55,959 bases of DNA, taken from the NCBI GenBank assembly GCA_964555675.1, contig CAZKTU010000013.1, forward strand, positions 1 through 55,959, given 5' to 3'. The stretch comes from CAIWXH01 sp964555675. GTDB taxonomy: Bacteria; Chloroflexota; Chloroflexia; Chloroflexales; Chloroflexaceae. The position numbers and the translations under genes were made by a program. The notes under the pieces were generated by a model. The model saw only the letters and a list, made by a program, of their open reading frames with translations, searched no databases and had not been told where the DNA came from. Each line of letters opens with the position of its first letter. The first letter of the stretch is position 1. This document shows positions 52,023-55,959 of this stretch, in pieces.

Positions 52023-52364
52023 CTAGTAGTCAGATCCGTCGTCGACGATCACGGTGATGTGGGTCGTCGGCTTGCGGACCTTGTTTGCCATTCCGCGGGC
52101 TCGCGGCATAAAGCGCTTGAGCACGGGGCCCTGGTCGGCGAAGATCCGCTTGACCACGAGGGCCTCAGGGTCGAGGTCGAAGTTGTGCTCGGCGTTGGCC
52201 GCGGCCGACTTGATCGTGCGCGCCACCTCGCGGGCCGCCTTCTGAGGCATGTAGTTCAGGGTGGATAGGGCCTTGTCGACCGGCATCCCCCGCACCACAT
52301 CCATCACCAGGCGAACTTTGAGCGGCGAGATGCGCACCAAGCGAGTTACTGCTTTAACTTCCAT
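52023..52364 (-). CDS. rplV: 50S ribosomal protein L22
   Basis: The 113-residue protein has VRISPLKVRLVMDVVRGMPVDKALSTLNYMPQKAA and RFMPRARGMANKVRKPTTHITV. ATG 52364 fits the family start MEVKAV; the longer frame is open 23 codons upstream. SD is weak. Confidence 0.94.
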   Translation of the reverse strand: MEVKAVTRLVRISPLKVRLVMDVVRGMPVDKALSTLNYMPQKAAREVARTIKSAAANAEHNFDLDPEALVVKRIFADQGPVLKRFMPRARGMANKVRKPTTHITVIVDDGSDY

Positions 52365-52471
52365 CGTTTTTACTCGTCTGCGCTCCAGGCGCGCCCGACA
52401 GCTCCGAAAGCAAACCCGGTCATTGTACCACAAATCACGAGATGCCCGCGCAGCCGGCCGCTGCCCTGTGG

Positions 52472-52488
52472 GCGACGCCGGGGCGTCG

Positions 52489-52489
<1 letters not shown>
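52472..52489 (-). other. hairpin in the 124-nt rpsS-rplV gap
   Basis: A perfect 8-bp stem GCGACGCC/GGCGTCGC (52472-52479 / 52482-52489) touches the rpsS stop codon. With no U-run, it may modulate downstream expression or mark a processing site. Confidence 0.4.
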
Positions 52490-52776
<287 letters not shown>

Positions 52777-52796
52777 CTCTATTGCCTCCTGAGGGC

Positions 52797-52848
52797 TACG
52801 GCCTTTAGGCGATAGGCCGTATCCACGTGGGATCTACTGCCTATCGCC
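52797..52848 (-). other. mutually exclusive hairpins between rplB and rpsS
   Basis: TACGGCC/GGCCGTA (52797-52803 / 52815-52821) and GGCGATAGG/CCTATCGCC (52808-52816 / 52840-52848) share the GG at 52815-52816, so both cannot form fully. On the minus strand the second forms first, then the one next to the rpsS SD. It looks like a switch within the operon. Confidence 0.5.
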
Positions 52849-52867
52849 GCCGACCATTCAGCCGCTG

Positions 52868-53695
52868 TTACGCCTTCCGCCGCCGCACGATGAAGCGATC
52901 CGAGCGCTTGTTATTGCGGGTCTTGACACCGCGGGCGGGCTTGCCCCACTTGGTCTTGGGGGTGCTCATACCGCGGGGCGCTCGGCCCTCGCCACCACCG
53001 TGGGGATGGTCGCGCGGGTTCATAACCGTACCGCGCACCGTGGGCCGGCGACCCATCCAGCGCGAACGCCCGGCCTTGCCGACACGCACGTTCTGGTGGT
53101 CGACATTGCCGACCTGGCCGATGGTGGCCATACAGCGCACGTGGATCTGGCGCATCTCGCCCGAGGGCATACGCACCGTGGCGTAGTCGCCCTCTTTGGC
53201 CATCAGCTGAGCCGAGGTGCCGGCGCTGCGCACCAGCACGCCGCCGCGGCCGATCTCCAGCTCGATATTATGGATCTGCGTACCGAGCGGGATGGCGCTC
53301 AGGGGCAGGGCATTGCCGACGCGAATGTCGGCGTCGGGGCCATTGCCCAGCACATCGCCGACCTTCAGGCCCACCGGGGCGATGATGTAGCGCTTCTCGC
53401 CATCGGCGTAAGCCACCAGGGCGATGCGGGCGGTGCGGTTCGGGTCGTACTCGAGGGCCTGCACCTTGCCGGGCACGCCGATCTTGTTGCGCTTGAAGTC
53501 GATGATGCGGTAGAAGCGCTTGTGGCCGCCGCCGCGGTGGCGTACCGTGATACGCCCGGTGTTATTGCGGCCGGACTGCTTGCGCAGCGGCTCGATCAGG
53601 CTGGGCTCAGGCCGCTTCTTGGTCAGATCCTCGAAGGTCGAGACCGACATATTGCGGCGGCCCGCCGAGGTCGGTTTGTACTTACGGACACCCAT
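52868..53695 (-). CDS. rplB: 50S ribosomal protein L2
   Basis: The 275-residue peptidyl-transferase-centre protein has NNTGRITVRHRGGGHKRFYRIIDFKR, the central LPLSAIPLGTQIHNIE, and RGTVMNPRDHPHGGGEGRAPRG with the conserved His. Confidence 0.96.
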   Translation of the reverse strand: MGVRKYKPTSAGRRNMSVSTFEDLTKKRPEPSLIEPLRKQSGRNNTGRITVRHRGGGHKRFYRIIDFKRNKIGVPGKVQALEYDPNRTARIALVAYADGEKRYIIAPVGLKVGDVLGNGPDADIRVGNALPLSAIPLGTQIHNIELEIGRGGVLVRSAGTSAQLMAKEGDYATVRMPSGEMRQIHVRCMATIGQVGNVDHQNVRVGKAGRSRWMGRRPTVRGTVMNPRDHPHGGGEGRAPRGMSTPKTKWGKPARGVKTRNNKRSDRFIVRRRKA

Positions 53696-53797
53696 CTGTC
53701 TTCTCCGTTATGGGTGAGGGGCGTCGATCTGTTCCGGCGCCCACTGGGGCCGCACCCTCGGTCGCAGCGCGCTGCGCCCGTACGTGCGGCACGTGCT

Positions 53798-54082
53798 CTA
53801 GCTCTCGAAGATCTCGATCCGGTCGCCCGGGACGAGGGTAACGATGGCCTTCTTCCACTCGCGGGTGTAGCCCACCTCGCGGCCGCGGCGCTTGAGCTTG
53901 CCGCGAACGTTCATGGTATGGACCTTGGCCACCGTGACGTTGAAGATCGTCTCTACGGCCTTCTTAATCTCGGGCTTCGACGATTCCTGCAGCACCTCGA
54001 AGGAATACTTGTTGTAAACCATGAGGTTCGTATTCTTCTCGGTGATCAGCGGGCGGACGATAATCTCATGCGGCGTAGGCAT
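53798..54082 (-). CDS. rplW: 50S ribosomal protein L23
   Basis: The 94-residue protein has MPTPHEIIVRPLITEKNTNLM, YSFEVLQESSKPEIKKAVETIFNVTVAKVHTMNVRGK. It lies 5 nt after rplD. In the 102-nt gap to rplB there is a small ACGTGC/GCACGT dyad (53782-53794). Confidence 0.95.
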   Translation of the reverse strand: MPTPHEIIVRPLITEKNTNLMVYNKYSFEVLQESSKPEIKKAVETIFNVTVAKVHTMNVRGKLKRRGREVGYTREWKKAIVTLVPGDRIEIFES

Positions 54083-54087
54083 TGCGG

Positions 54088-54756
54088 CTACTCCTTCTCG
54101 CTCGCCGCCGCCGCCGCGCCGGCGCCGTTGCCCAGGATGCCCGCGATCACGGGCAGCGCGGCCTGAGGCAGGACGATATTGTCGTAGTGCAGTAGATCGC
54201 GCACATTCAGGTAGTTGGCCAGCAGAGTTTTGACGTTGGGCAGGTTGTTGGCCGAGCGCTGCACAATCTGGTTTTCAGCGCTCTTGCTGTCGACCACGAT
54301 CAGGGTCTTGCCATCGAGGCCGTGGGCCTTCAGGAAGGCCAGGGCGTCTTTGGTGCGAGGCGCATCGAAGGCGAGGCTCTCGATGAAGCGGATCTGCGCC
54401 GCGGCCAGCTTGGCCGAGAGGGCCGAGCGAACGGCCAGGCGGCGCATCTTGCGGGGCATGCTGACCGCGTACGAGCGCGGGTGCGGGCCGTGGGCCGCGC
54501 CGCCGCCCGTATGGTGGGGCGCGCGGATGGTGCCCTGGCGGGCCCGGCCGGTGCCCTTCTGGCGGTACAGCTTGCGCGTGCTGCCCTTCACCTCGCCGCG
54601 GCCACGGGTGTTGTGGGTGCCGAGGCGCTTGTTGGCGGCCTGCATGATCACGTACTGGTGCATCACCGGCACGTTCGGCGTAATGCCGAAGATGTAGTCG
54701 TCGAGCTCGATCGTGCCGACCTGCTCGCCGGTCTGGCTATAAAGTGTCGCCTGCAT
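54088..54756 (-). CDS. rplD: 50S ribosomal protein L4
   Basis: The 222-residue protein has the loop RGEVKGSTRKLYRQKGTGRARQGTIRAPHHTGGGAAHGP and the C-terminal ALPVIAGILGNGA-type end. In E. coli L4 represses the S10 operon. Confidence 0.95.
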   Translation of the reverse strand: MQATLYSQTGEQVGTIELDDYIFGITPNVPVMHQYVIMQAANKRLGTHNTRGRGEVKGSTRKLYRQKGTGRARQGTIRAPHHTGGGAAHGPHPRSYAVSMPRKMRRLAVRSALSAKLAAAQIRFIESLAFDAPRTKDALAFLKAHGLDGKTLIVVDSKSAENQIVQRSANNLPNVKTLLANYLNVRDLLHYDNIVLPQAALPVIAGILGNGAGAAAAASEKE

Positions 54757-54769
54757 CTCTTTTTCCCCC

Positions 54770-55399
54770 TTAGCCCTTCACCGCCCTGCGGATCTGGAGC
54801 AGGCCGTTGCGGGCGCCGGGGACGGAGCCCTTGACCAGAATCAGGTTTTTGTCGGCCACAACCTCGACCACCTCGAGATTCTGCACCGTCACGCGCTTGC
54901 CGCCCATGCGGCCGGCCATCTTCTGGCCCTTCCAGACCCGGCCCGGAGTGGTGCCGGCGCCAATCGAGCCCGGGGCGCGGTGGCGGTCGCTCTGGCCGTG
55001 GGTCTTGGGGCCGCCGCGGAAGTGATGCCGCTTGACCACACCCGCGAAGCCGCGACCCTTCGAGTTGCCCGAAATATCGACCTTCTGGCCCGCCGCAAAC
55101 AGCTCGACGCTAATAATGTCGCCGACTGCGTGCTCCTGGGGGTTGTCGGCGCTAAACTCGCGCAGAACCCGCAGCAGGGTGCCGGCGCCCTTCAGGTGCC
55201 CCTGCTGGGGCTTGGTCAGCTTGCGGGCGGCGACCTGCTCGAAGCCAATCTGGACCGCGTCATAGCCGTCGCGCTCGTTCACGCGCACCTGGGTGACTAC
55301 GCACGGCCCGGCGTTAATCACTGTCACGGGGACGACCTCACCCTTCTCGGTGAAGATCTGCATCATCCCCACTTTCCGCCCCAACAATCCGTGAACCAT
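54770..55399 (-). CDS. rplC: 50S ribosomal protein L3
   Basis: The 209-residue protein has MVHGLLGRKVGMMQIFTEKGE, KGRGFAGVVKRHHFRGGPKTHGQSDRHRAPGSIG and GKRVTVQNLEVVEV. ATG 55399 has SD GGAGGTAG. The gap to rpsJ is 131 nt. Confidence 0.95.
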   Translation of the reverse strand: MVHGLLGRKVGMMQIFTEKGEVVPVTVINAGPCVVTQVRVNERDGYDAVQIGFEQVAARKLTKPQQGHLKGAGTLLRVLREFSADNPQEHAVGDIISVELFAAGQKVDISGNSKGRGFAGVVKRHHFRGGPKTHGQSDRHRAPGSIGAGTTPGRVWKGQKMAGRMGGKRVTVQNLEVVEVVADKNLILVKGSVPGARNGLLQIRRAVKG

Positions 55400-55530
55400 T
55401 ACTGCTACCTCCGCAGCATGCGTCATTGCGCAGCGGCTGCCTTTTATCTTGGCTTGCTTGCGCTCTATGAGGTGATCTGAGAGAGCCTATGGGACCGCTT
55501 TTTTCGGGGCTCTCACCAGCCAAACACTCT

Positions 55531-55839
55531 TTACAGCTTGATCTCGATGTCCACACCGGCCGGCAGGTTCAACTTCATCAGCGCGTTGATCGTCTGCTGG
55601 CTCGGGTCAAGCACGTCGATGAGCCGCTTGTGAGTCCTAATCTCGAACTGCTCCTGCGAGTCTTTGTCGATGAAGGGCGAGCGGACCACACTGTACTTCT
55701 CGATCTTGGTCGGCAGCGGCACCGGCCCTGCCACCAGGGCGCCCGTCCGCTCGGCGGCCTCGACGATCTGGCGCGCCGACTGGTCCAGGATCTTGTGGTC
55801 GTACGCCTTCAGGCGGATACGCACCTTCTGCTTGGCCAT
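55531..55839 (-). CDS. rpsJ: 30S ribosomal protein S10
   Basis: The 102-residue protein starts MAKQKVRIRLKAYDHKILDQSARQI and ends with the loop VRSPFIDKDSQEQFEIRTHKR and IEIKL. ATG 55839 is used; the frame is open 13 codons further upstream. It follows tuf. Confidence 0.96.
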   Translation of the reverse strand: MAKQKVRIRLKAYDHKILDQSARQIVEAAERTGALVAGPVPLPTKIEKYSVVRSPFIDKDSQEQFEIRTHKRLIDVLDPSQQTINALMKLNLPAGVDIEIKL

Positions 55840-55860
55840 GGGTGTTCCTCTATCGCGGTA

Positions 55861-55893
55861 CAGTGGGGCGGAGGGCAATCCCCCGCCCCACTG
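55861..55893 (-). other. hairpin between tuf and rpsJ
   Basis: An 11-bp perfect stem (55861-55871 / 55883-55893) fills the gap after the tuf stop. With no U-run it may permit read-through into rpsJ. Confidence 0.45.
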
Positions 55894-55903
55894 GACGAAC
55901 CAG

Positions 55904-55959
55904 CTACTCTTCGATCTTGACGACGACGCCGGAGCCGACGGTGCGGCCGCCCTCGCGGA
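55904..55959 (-). CDS. tuf: elongation factor Tu, C-terminal end (cut by window edge)
   Basis: The last 17 visible residues read REGGRTVGSGVVVKIEE, matching the C terminus of EF-Tu. The rest lies outside the window. It precedes rpsJ in the str-S10 order. Confidence 0.9.
   Translation of the reverse strand, partial: REGGRTVGSGVVVKIEE

Overview
The window is GC-rich bacterial DNA with dense coding and frequent 1-4 nt start/stop overlaps. Starts are often GTG or TTG behind strong Shine-Dalgarno sites. The gene content fits a member of the Chloroflexota, probably class Chloroflexia: a zinc-type S14, PdxS/PdxT, tmk beside a DarA-like protein, CrtI, paired Tad/CpaF-type ATPases, and SdrD-like and C25 surface proteins without outer-membrane machinery. 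The lineage is inferred from content; no 16S gene or database match was available.

Layout. 1-3246 (+): end of a membrane protein, a SAM methyltransferase, a small DMT/SMR-like membrane protein and a large polytopic membrane protein, perhaps a surface lipid or glycan set. 3258-5653 (-): CBS protein and a solitary peptide-type solute-binding lipoprotein. 5761-8973 (+): SWIM/SNF2 helicase. 9049-15942 (-): a compact run read pdxS-pdxT-GNAT-like-R3H ATPase-tmk-DarA-zinc ribbon protein-P1 peptidase. 16170-16916 (-): Tat-exported Mn-type superoxide dismutase. 17054-19998 (+): unknown protein, MiaB-type methylthiotransferase, TPR protein. 20071-26346 (-): surface cluster with C25 peptidase, DUF11 protein and SdrD-like protein. 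26949-31436 (+): AAA ATPase, CpaF/TadA ATPase, phytoene-desaturase family protein.

31437-32230 has no convincing gene and is the most unusual stretch. It holds a strong promoter and a compact structured RNA that I read as a stand-alone HEARO/omega-RNA, the guide-RNA class of IscB nucleases, with no iscB gene beside it. An imperfect 25-bp inverted repeat brackets the RNA, and a 27-bp tandem repeat follows.

32231-38266 (-): fatty-acid and housekeeping genes read rsmD-coaD-coiled coil / DUF177-rpmF-fabH-fabD-fabG-fabG paralogue. The last FabG lacks the catalytic Ser and Lys. A consensus sigma-70 promoter precedes DUF177. 38391-55959 (-): the S10-spc-alpha ribosomal superoperon from the 3' end of tuf through rpsJ to rplQ, then truA, rplM and rpsI, ending in a large nested terminator. 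Several intergenic gaps in it carry hairpins that may tune expression.
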